DNA of 64,000 nucleotides, taken from assembly GCA_037951105.1 (NCBI GenBank), contig JBAMJV010001805.1, positions 71,342-135,341 on the forward strand. The letters are read 5' to 3'. A program made the position numbers and the translations under genes. Position 1 is the stretch's first letter. Each line of letters begins with the position of its first letter. The notes beneath the pieces were generated by a model. It saw nothing but the letters and a program-made list of their open reading frames with translations. It had not been told where the DNA came from and ran no database searches. Positions 37,201 to 39,944 of this stretch are shown piece by piece. Origin of the DNA: Echinarachnius parma (lineage: Eukaryota > Echinodermata > Echinoidea > Clypeasteroida > Echinarachniidae).

Positions 37201-37345
37201 GGGTGGGACTGCAGGACAGGTGGACAGTACTACAGCTGGTCAAGGGACCAAACAGGCACCAGGACCAGCTGGTCAGTCTAAGGCCACTAAGGGAGGGAAG
37301 AGGAGCTCGGTCAAGCTAGCCATTAGCTTCGGAGGTGGGAAGTGA
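3226..37345 (+). CDS. XRN1: 5'-3' exoribonuclease 1 (XRN1), C-terminal 33 exons
   Basis: XRN1 degrades decapped 5'-monophosphate mRNA processively in the cytoplasm and P-bodies. I joined 33 exons by GT-AG borders and consistent phase to 5,739 nt, that is 1,912 codons plus TGA. Order seen: end of the catalytic core (LLREEV, FLVGNDF with the conserved active-site Asp), core helices (QWILHYYYNG), D1/D2-like region (KVFQQLSRGEN, VGLNLKFNK, RPHLLFR), SH3-like domain (FDRIINVREGF, VVFDEEFEG), then a long low-complexity tail with DELSAIWSKL, proline/glutamine-rich blocks and a basic end KRSSVKLAISFGGGK resembling the vertebrate C terminus. The exon at 3226 begins with IMLGL; in known XRN1 the active-site pair D.D directly precedes this, so it must be in the missing upstream exon. 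Human XRN1 is about 1,700 residues; this protein would exceed 2,100, mostly by tail expansion. Confidence 0.95.
3983..4148 (+). CDS. XRN1: XRN1 exon b with catalytic GNDF motif
   Basis: Acceptor CTGAACAG; encodes DQISWFNVESLIDDWVLLGF then LVGNDFVPHLPDL and ends ...LPSLG with one base over. The Asp of GNDF is one of the metal-binding acidic residues of the XRN family. Donor GTAGGT. Confidence 0.95.
4554..4621 (+). CDS. XRN1: XRN1 exon c
   Basis: Acceptor TTTGCAG; encodes (G)YLNEGGFLNLPRFEKFMKK then LSK; donor GTAAGA. Matches the YINESGHLNLPRFEKYL segment of animal XRN1. Confidence 0.93.
4622..6300 (+). other. Intron with scattered GTAACGTATGTTAC motif
   Basis: The intron contains no exon signal. 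It carries a near-palindromic 14-mer GTAACGTATGTTAC, complete or degraded, near 4933 (complement), 5112, 5141, 5286, 5306, 5440, 5453 and 5643. See findings. Confidence 0.7.
6301..6429 (+). CDS. XRN1: XRN1 exon d
   Basis: Acceptor CTCTCCAG; 43 codons beginning FDYDNFDSKDIDLSFLEGK and ending REKLQEE; donor GTCAGT. Charged, equivalent to the linker segment after LSDFDREHF in vertebrate XRN1. The intron turns into a (GAT)n tract nine bases into the donor, and the frame stays open through it for 84 acidic codons. Confidence 0.9.
6436..6690 (+). repeat. (GAT/GAG)n tract at the exon d donor
   Basis: Imperfect GATGAGGAT repeats run from just after the donor to a TGA near 6681. They give an accidental poly-Asp/Glu frame in continuation of exon d. 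I regard it as intronic because the next exons match XRN1 and use a separate acceptor. Confidence 0.9.
6762..6827 (+). pseudogene. Copy of XRN1 exon e ending in a stop codon
   Basis: After CCTGTTTCAG it reads MPGFMDVGWIENKDIDEASE then EE and TAG, almost identical to exon e 168 bp downstream. The exon e donor GTGAGC is not conserved; a TAG falls where the copy ends. It could be a skipped tandem duplicate or a rarely used poison exon. Confidence 0.8.
6930..7014 (+). CDS. XRN1: XRN1 exon e
   Basis: Acceptor TATTTTCAG; encodes MPGFMDMGWIENKDIDEASS then EEEGEDED; donor GTGAGC, phase 1. Acidic, equivalent to the ETEDDD segment before FRQYKRTYY of vertebrate XRN1. Confidence 0.9.
7384..8245 (-). 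mobile_element. 5'-truncated jockey/CR1-type LINE, reverse transcriptase C-terminus
   Basis: A 246-codon open frame (8203 to 7463) contains KDLGVLFDSDLSF, LYKTIVRPTLEYCNAVW and EKVQQRATRLI, the hallmark C-terminal region of reverse transcriptase ORFs of jockey/CR1-like retrotransposons. The end nearest 7384-7440 is a GTAA-type repeat, as expected for a LINE 3' tail. It is antisense in an XRN1 intron. The N-terminal RT motifs are missing, so it cannot move by itself. The open frame suggests a young insertion. Confidence 0.9.
8455..8530 (+). CDS. XRN1: XRN1 exon f
   Basis: Acceptor CATTACAG; encodes (D)PIEMEFRMRKRDYYDNKMGF then KQIS(K); donor GTATGA. Matches the FRQYKRTYYMTKMG core of the family. 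Confidence 0.93.
8531..8860 (+). repeat. Intronic short tandem duplication and AT-rich tract
   Basis: A ~65-bp unit containing 'cacacaattatataatgt' at 8583 is repeated at 8640 as 'cacacaattatatgatgt'. It is followed by (TAA)n-type sequence at 8717-8765. No exon seen. Confidence 0.6.
9262..9351 (+). CDS. XRN1: XRN1 exon g
   Basis: Acceptor CTATCAG; encodes (K)AQRFQIVSDYIHAIQWILHY then YYNGLQSWSW; donor GTAAGT. Strong match to the QAIQWILHYYYHGVQSWSW block of XRN1. Confidence 0.95.
9480..9606 (+). pseudogene. Decayed copy of XRN1 exon h
   Basis: After TTGTTTGTCCAG it reads GACTATCCTCACCACTATGC and on to 'gacctcaaagattt' then degrades with stop codons. The real exon h lies 180 bp downstream. 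The upstream intron (CTTGATCTCAATTTT) is copied too, so exon plus flank was duplicated in tandem. Confidence 0.85.
9733..9889 (+). CDS. XRN1: XRN1 exon h
   Basis: Acceptor TTTGTCCAG; encodes (W)YYPHHYAPYMSDLKDF, then PFFPFEQLMAVLPPASKDH and ends PPAFW; donor GTGAGA. The SWSWYYPYHYAPF / PFEQLLAVLPAAS motifs are diagnostic of XRN family enzymes. Confidence 0.96.
10000..10225 (+). mobile_element. tRNA-derived SINE
   Basis: The stretch has an A-box-like GTGTAGTGGATTAGG and a B-box-like AAGGGTCTCGGGATAC, followed by a body with 'ctagaatgcttccgggaag' seen in variant form at 24140, 26305 and 35521. This suggests a full-length tRNA-headed SINE of a family present four times here. Confidence 0.55.
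10866..11684. mobile_element. piggyBac-like MITE nested in the Tc1/mariner-like element
   Basis: Ends are CCCTAATCCCACTGGG and CCCAGTGGGATTAGGG, flanked on both sides by TTAA, the piggyBac target duplication. G and C homopolymers lie inside both ends. No transposase frame is present. A related, more decayed copy is at 26590-26825. Confidence 0.8.
11925..12935 (-). pseudogene. Broken IS630/Tc1-mariner-type transposase
   Basis: Three partial frames on the minus strand. The first has LGIKRQTARSIVE then a stop; the next has RGGARNVKMDDDILEEILD and an HTH-like STIARTLD; the third has FIDETGYNVWTRR, YLIYDNARPHV and PPYSPFLNMTE. These are the expected D, D and E blocks of a DDE_3 transposase. Frame changes near 12550 and 12830 and an early stop show it is inactive. 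Confidence 0.88.
13666..13785 (+). CDS. XRN1: XRN1 exon i
   Basis: Acceptor AACTCACAG; 40 codons: PLMMNDTSPILEYYPLEFEQ then DLNGKLQAWEAVVLIPFINE; donor GTAGGA. The DFKTDLNGKQQEWEAVVLIPFIDE block is highly conserved in XRN1. Confidence 0.96.
13791..13930 (+). repeat. (GAT)n tract at the exon i donor
   Basis: GATGATGAT sequence starts six bases into the intron and continues imperfectly to about 13920. Confidence 0.85.
13935..14003 (+). pseudogene. Decayed copy of XRN1 exon i 3' end
   Basis: Reads AATCTGAATGACATGC...CAGGAGTGGGAAGGTGTGG...CTCATCC and ends ATCAATGAGGTAGGAGA, matching the exon i end plus donor 209 bp upstream. An in-frame TAA replaces the conserved PF before INE. A second GAT tract follows. 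Confidence 0.85.
14030..14200 (+). repeat. Second (GAT)n tract, after the exon i copy
   Basis: Imperfect GAT/GGT repeats follow the copied donor just as in the original, which suggests that the tract was duplicated together with the exon or that this context favours expansion. Confidence 0.8.
14230..14867. mobile_element. Long foldback MITE, Tc1/mariner-type ends
   Basis: Begins CAGGGTGTCTCATAAAGAAT and ends in the near complement ATTCTTTCTGAGACACCCTG, flanked by TA on each side. The arms are ~310 bp each and nearly the whole 638-bp element folds into one hairpin. No transposase. Confidence 0.9.
14931..15100 (+). CDS. XRN1: XRN1 exon j
   Basis: Acceptor GATTTCCAG; encodes DRLWAAMRMYDHKLKPEEKA then NTHGPHNLYTTD and ends FMDIRNCIA(K); donor GTAAGA. 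Equivalent to EKRLLEAMETCNHSLKKEERKRN of vertebrate XRN1. Confidence 0.93.
15460..15560 (+). repeat. Short tandem repeat, ~23-bp unit
   Basis: Five units of the type ATAGTTTTAAACAAATCTTC within the intron upstream of the exon k array. Confidence 0.8.
15757..16340 (+). pseudogene. Three upstream copies of XRN1 exon k with intron flank
   Basis: Acceptor-like TTGCAG/TTGCAG/TTGCAG sites at 15828, 16005 and 16190 precede GTGTGAATTGGTGAGG, GTGTGAATCGGTGAG and TTGTGAATTGATGAGG. Each has copied upstream intron ('gtgattataactttcggttc' and variants). Copy 1 keeps KDAFQIDISRLKKGLVEG in frame; copies 2 and 3 have lost parts. None has the GVYFPGFPTL end of exon k. Confidence 0.9.
16344..16470 (+). CDS. 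XRN1: XRN1 exon k (last and complete copy)
   Basis: Acceptor TTTTTCAG; encodes (K)RELVRKDAFQIDISRLKK then GLLEGVRLGVYFPGFPTLYH and LNFE; donor GTAATG. Only this copy has the conserved FPTLKH-like end, so I take it as the functional one. Copy 1 at 15829 could be an alternative start of the exon but lacks the end. Confidence 0.92.
16822..16912 (+). pseudogene. Decayed copy of XRN1 exon l
   Basis: GAGTGAAGCAAGGAATACGG at 16826 aligns to GAGTGAAGTGAGGAATGCTG of exon l, and the alignment runs on to CCCAGCAGAACTAAAC versus CCCAGCAGATCCAGAC. Offset is about 306 bp. Several changes break the frame. Confidence 0.75.
16930..17100 (+). repeat. ~22-bp tandem repeat (TAAAATTGTATGACTAAAT)
   Basis: About eight degenerate units of TAAAATTGTATGACTAAAT lie between the exon l copy and exon l. 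Confidence 0.8.
17132..17224 (+). CDS. XRN1: XRN1 exon l
   Basis: Acceptor TTTATACAG; 31 codons: SEVRNAEVKVFQQLSRGENA then IITVNPADPDP; donor GTAAGT. Matches GVQVFQQSSRGENM of XRN1. Confidence 0.93.
17729..17832 (+). CDS. XRN1: XRN1 exon m
   Basis: Acceptor TTCTTGCAG; encodes NAYDLAQQLLGESVYAEWPH then LKEVKVVAVSDGKM; donor GTAAGC, phase 2. Matches SSVLGKSVFVNWPHLEEARVVAVSDGE. Confidence 0.94.
17850..17910 (+). pseudogene. Decayed copy of part of XRN1 exon n
   Basis: AAGGCCACCATACAGGAAAT then 'cagcttgaagaaagtagagtctgac' matches AAGGCCAGCATACAGGAGAT then 'gagcctgaatagagtggactctgag' in exon n, 237 bp downstream. No acceptor is seen before it. Confidence 0.8.
18061..18171 (+). CDS. XRN1: XRN1 exon n
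   Basis: Acceptor GCTACAG; encodes (R)YELVEDSRSVKASIQEMSLN then RVDSEKWRRDCQLIKE; donor GTAAGT. Divergent from vertebrates in sequence, but placed by the conserved exons on each side and by phase. Confidence 0.88.
18222..18335 (-). mobile_element. tRNA-derived SINE remnant
   Basis: GGGAATCAAACCCGAGACCT is the complement of a tRNA B box region. The following blocks match the element at 1738-1866. Confidence 0.55.
18848..18922 (+). CDS. XRN1: XRN1 exon o
   Basis: Acceptor TTGATGCAG; encodes (E)YFRRKGVNIRDTKILLYACP then LLGR(K); donor GTAAGT. Matches HYLRRKGIIINETSAVVYAQLLTGRK. Confidence 0.93.
19152..19770 (+). pseudogene. Copy of XRN1 exon o split by a transposon
   Basis: The left part 19152-19195 has CCCTGCTCTATGCATGTCCT, matching exon o ATCCTGCTGTATGCGTGTCCT. 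After a 546-bp inverted-repeat element and a 7-bp duplication the copy resumes at 19749 with CTGGGGAGGAGGTACG, matching CTGGGAAGAAAGTAAG. Removing the insert and one TCCTCTA restores continuous similarity. Confidence 0.85.
19196..19741. mobile_element. Inverted-repeat MITE with ~95-bp ends and 7-bp duplication
   Basis: Left end CTAGTCTAGGTTCTATACTA and right end with the complement TAGTATAGAACCTAGACTAG; similarity runs ~95 bp inward through ACGCACGTGAACCTGTACAG. TCCTCTA flanks both sides (19189-19195 and 19742-19748). No transposase frame. Confidence 0.9.
19785..19842 (+). pseudogene. Second decayed copy of XRN1 exon o
   Basis: AGATCATGCTTTATGTGTGT then 'cgtttgccgagg' aligns to AGATCCTGCTGTATGCGTGT then 'cctctgctggga'. 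The preceding 'ttttagaaaggattaaagt' resembles 'tttccgaaggaaaggcgtc' of exon o. More diverged than the copy at 19152. Confidence 0.6.
20017..20104 (+). CDS. XRN1: XRN1 exon p
   Basis: Acceptor TGTTTTCAG; encodes (K)YVCGHNGNVTLEKQWTIAPI then PYAYQVTIK; donor GTAAAC. Matches YQINQNGEVRLEKQWSKQVVPFVYQTIVK. Its 3' end and donor are the first copy of an 82-bp tandem repeat. Confidence 0.93.
20060..20545 (+). repeat. 82-bp tandem repeat covering the exon p donor, six copies
   Basis: Donor-like GGTAAAC or GGTAAGC occurs at 20105, 20187, 20269, 20351, 20433 and 20515, exactly 82 bp apart. Each unit contains CATATGCATACCAAGTTACC, the exon p end, plus 'tagcatagccatagaccata'. 82 is not divisible by 3, so reading through shifts frame; copies 2-5 have ATAAAG where exon p has ATCAAG, while the last has ATCAAG again. 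Confidence 0.95.
20968..21081 (+). CDS. XRN1: XRN1 exon q
   Basis: Acceptor GACCGTAG; 38 codons: DLAVFDPSFQQFKTLEEIYP then VDAPCFMLGMPHYGCQGK; donor GTATGA. Matches FDSRFSNIKTLDDLFP and FMLGTPYYGCTGE. Confidence 0.94.
21165..21215 (+). pseudogene. Decayed copy of the XRN1 exon q end
   Basis: GGACATGCCTCATTATGGTT then 'gccaggaaggggt' matches GGGCATGCCTCACTACGGTT then 'gccaaggaaaggt' of exon q, offset ~128 bp. Confidence 0.8.
21674..21760 (+). CDS. XRN1: XRN1 exon r
   Basis: Acceptor TGATCAG; 29 codons: VERTEKDRVQVMFSTPNEPN then LDYIKANQS; donor GTAAGT. Matches GRIRVIFSIPCEPNLDALIQNQ. Confidence 0.94.
22020..23380. other. Long XRN1 intron, unclassified repetitive sequence
   Basis: No exon is seen. 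The stretch 22540-22620 is rich in CGCGCG, and 22780-22810 is a pyrimidine/T tract followed by G7. Local composition differs from nearby intron and suggests an old insertion, but I could not define its ends. Confidence 0.4.
23385..23500 (+). CDS. XRN1: XRN1 exon s
   Basis: Acceptor TGTTTCAG; encodes SHSMQYLEGYMVAQRLGVSS then QQIGRITGSIYVTRGPRP; donor GTAAGT, phase 2. Matches YNPGYVLASRLGVSGYLVSRFTGSIFIGRG. Confidence 0.95.
23514..23665. mobile_element. MITE family G, copy 1
   Basis: Starts GGGCCCTGTTGCAGAAAGAG and ends CTTTCTTTAATGGGGCCCTG; the two halves are near complements around 'gatctgatttgcaat'. Same family as 36402-36568 and 38794-38957. Confidence 0.8.
23934..24095 (+). CDS. XRN1: XRN1 exon t
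   Basis: Acceptor TTTTTAG; encodes (S)RCDEGFKGSSVNVGLNLKFN then KTEQEVPGFTRKN and ends DTLRDFFS; donor GTAAGT. The NVGLNLKFNKKNEEVPGYTKK block is nearly identical to XRN1 in vertebrates. Confidence 0.96.
24110..24298 (+). mobile_element. SINE 3' body with (ATT)n tail
   Basis: Contains 'gctggaatgctccccaggga', 'tgatgaccggggtaataatt' and an ATTATTATTATT tail after 'ggcactatatatatcaag'. Related pieces are at 10140, 26270 and 35521. Confidence 0.6.
24838..24960 (+). pseudogene. Recent frameshifted copy of XRN1 exon u
   Basis: After TCAATTACCTAG the exon start is copied almost perfectly for ~75 bp. One extra base in GAAGAAGAGATTGTTTGCTGG, where the exon has GAGATGTTTGCTGG, shifts the frame and leads to TGA. 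Offset to the real exon is 215 bp. Upstream intron is copied too. Confidence 0.93.
25068..25275 (+). CDS. XRN1: XRN1 exon u
   Basis: Acceptor TACCTAG; encodes (Q)FPAVVRFLNGKGFNEDLYEE then EMFAGVDYNLDDIKKWIEQQ and ends ISLIEEEVEK; donor GTACAG. Equivalent to the EVQEIITWLKGHP ... AIVEKIEEEVEK block of XRN1. Confidence 0.93.
25380..25480 (+). pseudogene. Open copy of the XRN1 exon u end
   Basis: Downstream of an AG at 25388 it reads GKIGSTDLETPVISLIQQEV then EQ and the donor GTACACTTTGACTAG, matching the exon u end and donor. No stop in that frame, but splicing to exon u would shift the frame by one. It may be a used variant exon or a young relic. Confidence 0.8.
25548..25692 (+). pseudogene. 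Third copy of the XRN1 exon u end, with poly-C expansion
   Basis: Contains LEQQPCSKAPEGKIGSTNLE coding sequence, then a C tract of about 20 bases, then 'aaatcatcagcctgatttaa' with an in-frame TAA and a donor GTATGC. Matches the second half of exon u. Confidence 0.88.
26016..26078 (+). CDS. XRN1: XRN1 exon v
   Basis: Acceptor CTTTGCAG; 21 codons: VNKAPSKKRVKLSVRPHLLF then R; donor GTAAGT. Matches KKVRVTVKPHLLYRP. Confidence 0.93.
26144..26211 (+). pseudogene. Near-identical copy of the XRN1 exon v end and donor
   Basis: From AGAGGGTCAAACTCTCAGTC on, the sequence repeats exon v and ~15 bases of intron at a 106-bp offset, including GGGTAAGTTCTACACTAT. The second donor is as strong as the first; use of it would add 106 nt and shift the frame. 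Confidence 0.93.
26240..26445 (+). mobile_element. SINE-like body
   Basis: Contains 'cggctagtatgctccctggg' and 'gaatgaccagtgataaaagt' as in the related pieces at 10140, 24140 and 35521. Confidence 0.55.
26590..26825. mobile_element. Decayed piggyBac-like MITE copy
   Basis: TTAACTTGGGGGGGG on the left and CCCAGTTAA on the right, with an internal G tract after 'ggtctttgagatct', parallel to 'ccgttgccgagatttgagg' in the element at 10866-11684. Confidence 0.55.
27314..27446 (+). CDS. XRN1: XRN1 exon w (SH3-like domain start)
   Basis: Acceptor TCTCTAG; encodes PMNGMGNLIPDPDATYSLFD then RIINVREGFTVPLGLRGVVT and GIQT(G); donor GTAAGT. Corresponds to FDRVVNVRENFSVPVGLRGTIIGIKG, start of the XRN1 SH3-like domain. 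Confidence 0.95.
27628..27818 (+). CDS. XRN1: XRN1 exon x (SH3-like domain end)
   Basis: Acceptor TTTTCCAG after a T tract; encodes (G)GATVLDTLYDVVFDEEFEG then ALELRCTGKRGYRMPPTAMI and ends STAVVKPQ; donor GTTAGA, a weaker site. Matches DVLFEVLFDEEFPGG...GRGYRLPTSALVNLSHG. Confidence 0.95.
27905..28285 (+). repeat. (GAT)n microsatellite, ~380 bp
   Basis: GAT/GAC/GCT triplet array in the intron after exon x; frames through it give meaningless poly-Asp, poly-Met, poly-His or poly-Ile. Confidence 0.95.
28434..28631 (+). CDS. XRN1: XRN1 exon y, with internal peptide repeat
   Basis: Acceptor TTAACAG; 66 codons starting VKQIGPDTSGHTQSHDYYQN; contains QTRGAQQKGQSDY and QTRGAQQRGRSDN, a 13-residue in-frame duplication; ends QSK with donor GTAATT. 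Start of the disordered tail. Confidence 0.88.
28632..28946. mobile_element. Decayed dispersed repeat T abutting the exon y donor
   Basis: Blocks such as 'actcagaactctagcggttc', 'attgaagtgtttaga' and 'atatcagatcacagaagtac' follow the same order as in the element at 53571-53955. The left edge coincides with the donor GTAATTGTC, equivalent to GTAACATTGTC at the edge of the other copy. Confidence 0.7.
29051..29839 (+). CDS. XRN1: XRN1 exon z, large disordered tail exon
   Basis: Acceptor GATTTAG; 263 codons from MYASTNVREDSSGSPISYAA to GEENKQ; donor GTCAGT. Rich in Ser, Ala, Gln, Arg and Lys. Contains DELSAIWSKLMK near its end, similar to the DDEFCNIWQSL motif of the vertebrate XRN1 tail, which supports the placement. 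Confidence 0.88.
29860..30020. repeat. Dispersed repeat with CTGTCTATAGTGGCCACC motif
   Basis: 'tcaaacctgtctaagtagcc', 'cctgtctatagcagcc' and 'tatagtggccaccaaaagtg' recur at 52602-52690 and 52912-52980, where a MITE has split the copy. Confidence 0.8.
30278..31255 (+). repeat. CCGT/CGTA tract plus ~150-bp tandem units with DR1 motifs
   Basis: Begins TATGCCTCCGCCAACGAAGT, followed by a CCGTCCGTACGTACGT tract (30328-30412), then about six units with 'gatatctcaagaaccg', 'aatttcaaacttggtat' and GAGGTCAAAGGTCAAGGTCA; ends AGCGGAGGCATAATTTTCGA. The outer GCCTCCG and CGGAGGC are complements. Confidence 0.85.
31515..31570 (+). pseudogene. Decayed copy of the XRN1 exon aa start
   Basis: AAAACAGGTCATATCTGATG then 'tagccatgacgactgataatg' matches AAAACAGGTGATATCTGATG then 'ctaccatgacaatggatgatg', offset 97 bp. 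The frame has a stop (TAG). Confidence 0.85.
31625..31771 (+). CDS. XRN1: XRN1 exon aa, acidic
   Basis: Acceptor AAAACAG; 49 codons: VISDATMTMDDALSEEEYVT then SMGSEEGEESDEMEEQDEME and RMTPNTYRN; donor GTAAGT. Tail exon placed by phase and order. Confidence 0.85.
31986..32115. mobile_element. Short inverted-repeat element
   Basis: TGGATCGGTAAGAATTG and CAATTCTTACCGATCCA face each other with outer GCACAGGC/GCCTGTGC and an inner AACTTTGG/CCAAAGTT pair. No duplication site defined. Confidence 0.65.
32652..32805 (+). CDS. XRN1: XRN1 exon ab
   Basis: Acceptor TTTTCAG; encodes SQTEQLCRLLNITKPNESRE then DSGVNTQKQEPAVSASSKPS and ends VAELF; donor GTAAGT, phase 1. Comparable to the LASLNISKENE-type segment of the vertebrate tail. 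Confidence 0.87.
33233..33993 (+). CDS. XRN1: XRN1 exon ac, Pro/Gln/Met-rich, 254 codons
   Basis: Acceptor TTTTTCAG; starts (E)SAKKTGSHPRSPINLPQGG; long Pro/Gly/Gln/Met low-complexity part with WFQPGWGPAGPIGPPGPPIP; ends ETLKGWCLAQKLPPPKFAFS then KLPQ; donor GTAACT. The end corresponds to ELSRICSLVGMPQPDFSFLRMPQ of vertebrates. A 248-codon frame in +1 over the same DNA is a shadow of the biased composition. Confidence 0.9.
34384..34674. mobile_element. MITE with GGGATGTAAG ends
   Basis: Left CAGGGATGTAAGTTTTCCGG and right end CTTACATCCCTG are complements at the tips; interior has a Gln/Pro-like GC-rich palindrome ('ccgccagggggctactgccc'). Confidence 0.7.
34706..34805 (+). pseudogene. Copy of XRN1 exon ad with stop codon
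   Basis: After GATTTACAG it reads GMVKPVCILCSDISNEGTPC then PL and TAA, matching exon ad 168 bp downstream (GMVKAVCILGSGISYEGPPC). The rest of the exon is degraded. Confidence 0.92.
34874..34987 (+). CDS. XRN1: XRN1 exon ad
   Basis: Acceptor ATGTACAG; 38 codons: GMVKAVCILGSGISYEGPPC then PAESMAVERAAGVALHKL; donor GTATGT. Matches MTVCQVKLSNGLLVHGPQCHSENEAKEKAALFALQQL, a small folded segment late in XRN1. Confidence 0.93.
35270..35393 (+). CDS. XRN1: XRN1 exon ae
   Basis: Acceptor CTTTTCAG; encodes HILPIHQYVGAPMHVGPAGM then NPPVNPNMRAQGMQVPPGYR and P(G); donor GTAAGA, followed by a C tract. Confidence 0.88.
35515..35692 (+). mobile_element. SINE-like body with (ATT)n tail
   Basis: 'tatgctccccagggagttga', 'tgatgaccatgggcaataat' and an AT-rich (TTATT)n end resemble the pieces at 24110 and 26240. 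Confidence 0.55.
36136..36266 (+). CDS. XRN1: XRN1 exon af
   Basis: Acceptor TCTCTAG; encodes (G)TSQPMMVPRPGYQPSQPAPP then QGPPQGPPQGSPASNWGNFV and PLQ; donor GTGATT. The end matches HNQFIPLQ before the last exon of vertebrate XRN1. Contains a triple PPQG repeat. Confidence 0.9.
36402..36568. mobile_element. MITE family G, copy 2
   Basis: GGGCCTGTTGCATAAAG at the left and CTTTCTGCAATGGGGCCCTG at the right, with 'cagatcatgtgatct' in the centre. Confidence 0.8.
36588..36672 (+). pseudogene. Decayed copy of XRN1 exon af end
   Basis: TGTCCCACCCCAGGGGCACC then 'ggtcactagctgcaaagtgg', 'ggaaactttca' and CCTCTTCAGGTGATTAATAC match the end of exon af and its donor and intron, offset 393 bp. MITE copy 2 lies between them. 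Confidence 0.92.
36926..37345 (+). CDS. XRN1: XRN1 last coding exon ag
   Basis: Acceptor TCTTTCAG; 139 codons and TGA. Starts VTKQLATTPTKVPPGSTETT (vertebrate: VTKKRVANKK) and ends KGGKRSSVKLAISFGGGK, close to the SSRRKSRKLAVNFG end of vertebrate XRN1. In known XRN1 proteins the C-terminal end contacts decapping factors; that role here is inference. Confidence 0.93.
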   Translation, partial: VTKQLATTPTKVPPGSTETTNMAPMSAANPAAFSAASNVNNVIPTTSPPSTTQAGSNRSRQLDFSVAPDANVPNKLSEIAQVAPDIPAQGGMGGTAGQVDSTTAGQGTKQAPGPAGQSKATKGGKRSSVKLAISFGGGK

Positions 37346-37374
37346 TACTTAAGAGCTGAACACTCATTGGATAT

Positions 37375-37830
37375 GTCTGCGCAGGTGTTTCATCCATTAC
37401 GTCCTGATTGAATCATCCTTTGGTCTAAGAAGAAAAGCATACAATAAATCGTCTAGAACAGGCTGTACCTTTAACCCATTCAGGACTGGTCCTAAAAATA
37501 GTCTGTCTTGTTTTTGCAGGCGTTTCATCCATTAGGTCCCTGATGCTGTCATCCTTGGGTCTATGGAAAGTGCTACTTATATGTAAATGTTATTGCAAAA
37601 TCAAATAGTATCAAACAGGTTGTACCATAAATCAATCTAGGGCTGGTCCAGAAGAAAAAAAATGGGGACTTGTATTCTCACTATGTTAACCCATACTTGG
37701 GTCTATGGGTCAATGGAATTGGAAAATGCTACATGTGAATTTTTATTTCAAAAGTAAATAAGTCTTGAACAGGTTACACCTTTAACCCATTCAGGGCTGG
37801 TCCCGAAAAATACTCTTTGGAAATTGTGTG
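37375..37830 (+). repeat. Threefold ~150-bp repeat in the XRN1 3' UTR
   Basis: 'gtttcatccatta(c/g)gtcc', 'cttgggtctatg' and 'aacaggttgtacc' plus 'cccattcagg(a/g)ctggtcc' recur in order near 37385-37500, 37520-37650 and 37690-37810. Confidence 0.8.
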
Positions 37831-38793
37831 GCAATAATGTGGAATCTTTGCATAGTTTGCAAGTAGAGGATTATGATGTAATTTTGAATGTGACAATTTT
37901 CAATGAAACAAAAATTGTATCAATGTTATGCCTGCTTTAATATACTTGGTTCATTTTGGTTATGTTCCTCATATAGAATTCACTCTAGTGAATGTGAATT
38001 TGTACTGCACACCAAGATCACTGCAAGTTCAAGTTTCTAGGTTATCTTTCCCATGGTGTTGGCATGTAGAATGATGCAGGCCAATCTAACTACCTGTAGC
38101 TGCACATCCATGATTATGCCCTTGCCTCCACGATACATGAACAGCTTTTAACTCACTCACTAAACATATGTCGGTTCAGTTGAAGGAATTTTAAAATGTA
38201 AAATATTGCCATTTACTTTTGATAAATGGTAAAGGCATTTTACGTGTTCAAACGAGACATTCTGAGACATGTTTTTAATCATAAGGTTCCATATATTTGT
38301 TTGTGCAATCTACTGAAAAAAACCTGTTCTGGTGTAACACAATTTGAAGGAAAAAAATAACCAATGTCTTCTTGTAAACGTTATTAGTTATTACTGAAGA
38401 AATCCTTCCCACTTTGCAGTCTTTTATTGAAATATATTTATCTGAATGGTTAATTTTATGCATGGGCAGAGAACACATGTTTGACTTATGATTTTCAGTT
38501 CACGTAACCCATGACTGTATCAAATTTGCTTTAATTTGTATACTCTCAAGTTGCCATGTTTGTTTTACAGGAAATCTTTTAAAACATTCAATGTGAATGG
38601 ATTGTTTTGTATTCAATTTTCATTTTTAATTGGTATTCTAGGATTTTCAGACACTCACAATTCATCAATTCTTCACAGTACTTAATGTCATACAACTGCA
38701 GTGTGTGAAATGTCTCATGAAATGTAGGGTGAATCTAGTTATTTTATGAATGACAATTCGGTCCTCTTTTAATTTAACACATTTGTAAGACCA

Positions 38794-38957
38794 GGGGCCC
38801 GTTGCAGAAAGAGATACAATCGATTGTAAGATACAATTAATTGTAAGTCAGAAAATTTGTGCATTTCAACTAATTAGATTTGCAAATTTAGTCACATGAT
38901 CTGACTTACAATGAATTGTAACTTACAATCGATTGTATCTCTTTCTGCAACAGGGCC
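38794..38957. mobile_element. MITE family G, copy 3 (nearly perfect hairpin)
   Basis: GGGGCCCGTTGCAGAAAGAG, 'atacaatcgattgtaag' and the complementary 'cttacaatcgattgtat', 'ctctttctgcaacagggcc'. The most intact of the three copies. Confidence 0.88.
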
Positions 38958-39944
38958 TGTGTATTGTCAAATTATATCAAAAGTGAAAATAAATCAAAAC
39001 TCTATCACACAACTCGTTTGCAACTCTGAGCAGAACTTTTACATATATGTAGTGAACTATGTCCTTGCAGCACTAAATTCAAAATGGTGCATACAATTGT
39101 CATTATTCCTCGAGTAATGGATATTTAGTGGCGAGTTTTACACAGAATGTGTGAACTGTCATATCATACCACCCAGTGTTTGAAAGTTTTACTCATCTAA
39201 ATCCCTGATGGATGTTTTAAATGGTATGACTGGCCATTAAAATCCTGGGATTATTAATGCGTTGCAATGTAATAACTGCAGTACAATACATTTATGAATA
39301 ACATTGAAATTGAGAAAATGGAGGCATTTTACTTCCACATAGTAACATGTGTAATTGTGTATGAGTGTGTTTCACACAATACTAAGTACTTACATGTAGA
39401 AGTAATATCAGCAGCAATGGCAACAAAGATTTATTTTGTATGAAGTAATATCATTATTTCTTGTATACAGACATATGAAAATGATTGTAATTACACTAAC
39501 AAAGTTTATCGAAACAAATCCATTTCTTGTGGGAAAAAAAATCAACCAGAAGGAAATTAGCCGGGAAATTAGCATATCATTCTATAGAAAAATGTTTCAT
39601 GTCCTTAGTAAAGTCTTCTTCTGAAATTCAAACTAAATTTTCTAATTTTATCAATTTCCTGGCCTGCCCTTGTAAACACGATGAAGACATTTGCCATGAA
39701 TTTTGACAGATTTTTATTGAACTGGAAATGGCCGAACAGTATTTTTTAATAAATTATGAGGAACTACTATCACTTGTTGTTTTAGTCATCAATTTTTCTT
39801 CAGTTGCAGGACACATGAAATATCTTTGACCTGATATCAGCTTAAAGATATTATTTTCTTGACTTCTGTGTTTCTGTGTTTTTGTCTTTGAATGTACTGC
39901 TTGTTTGTGTTGAGGTTTAAAATGCTTGTAACATCAATCTACCA

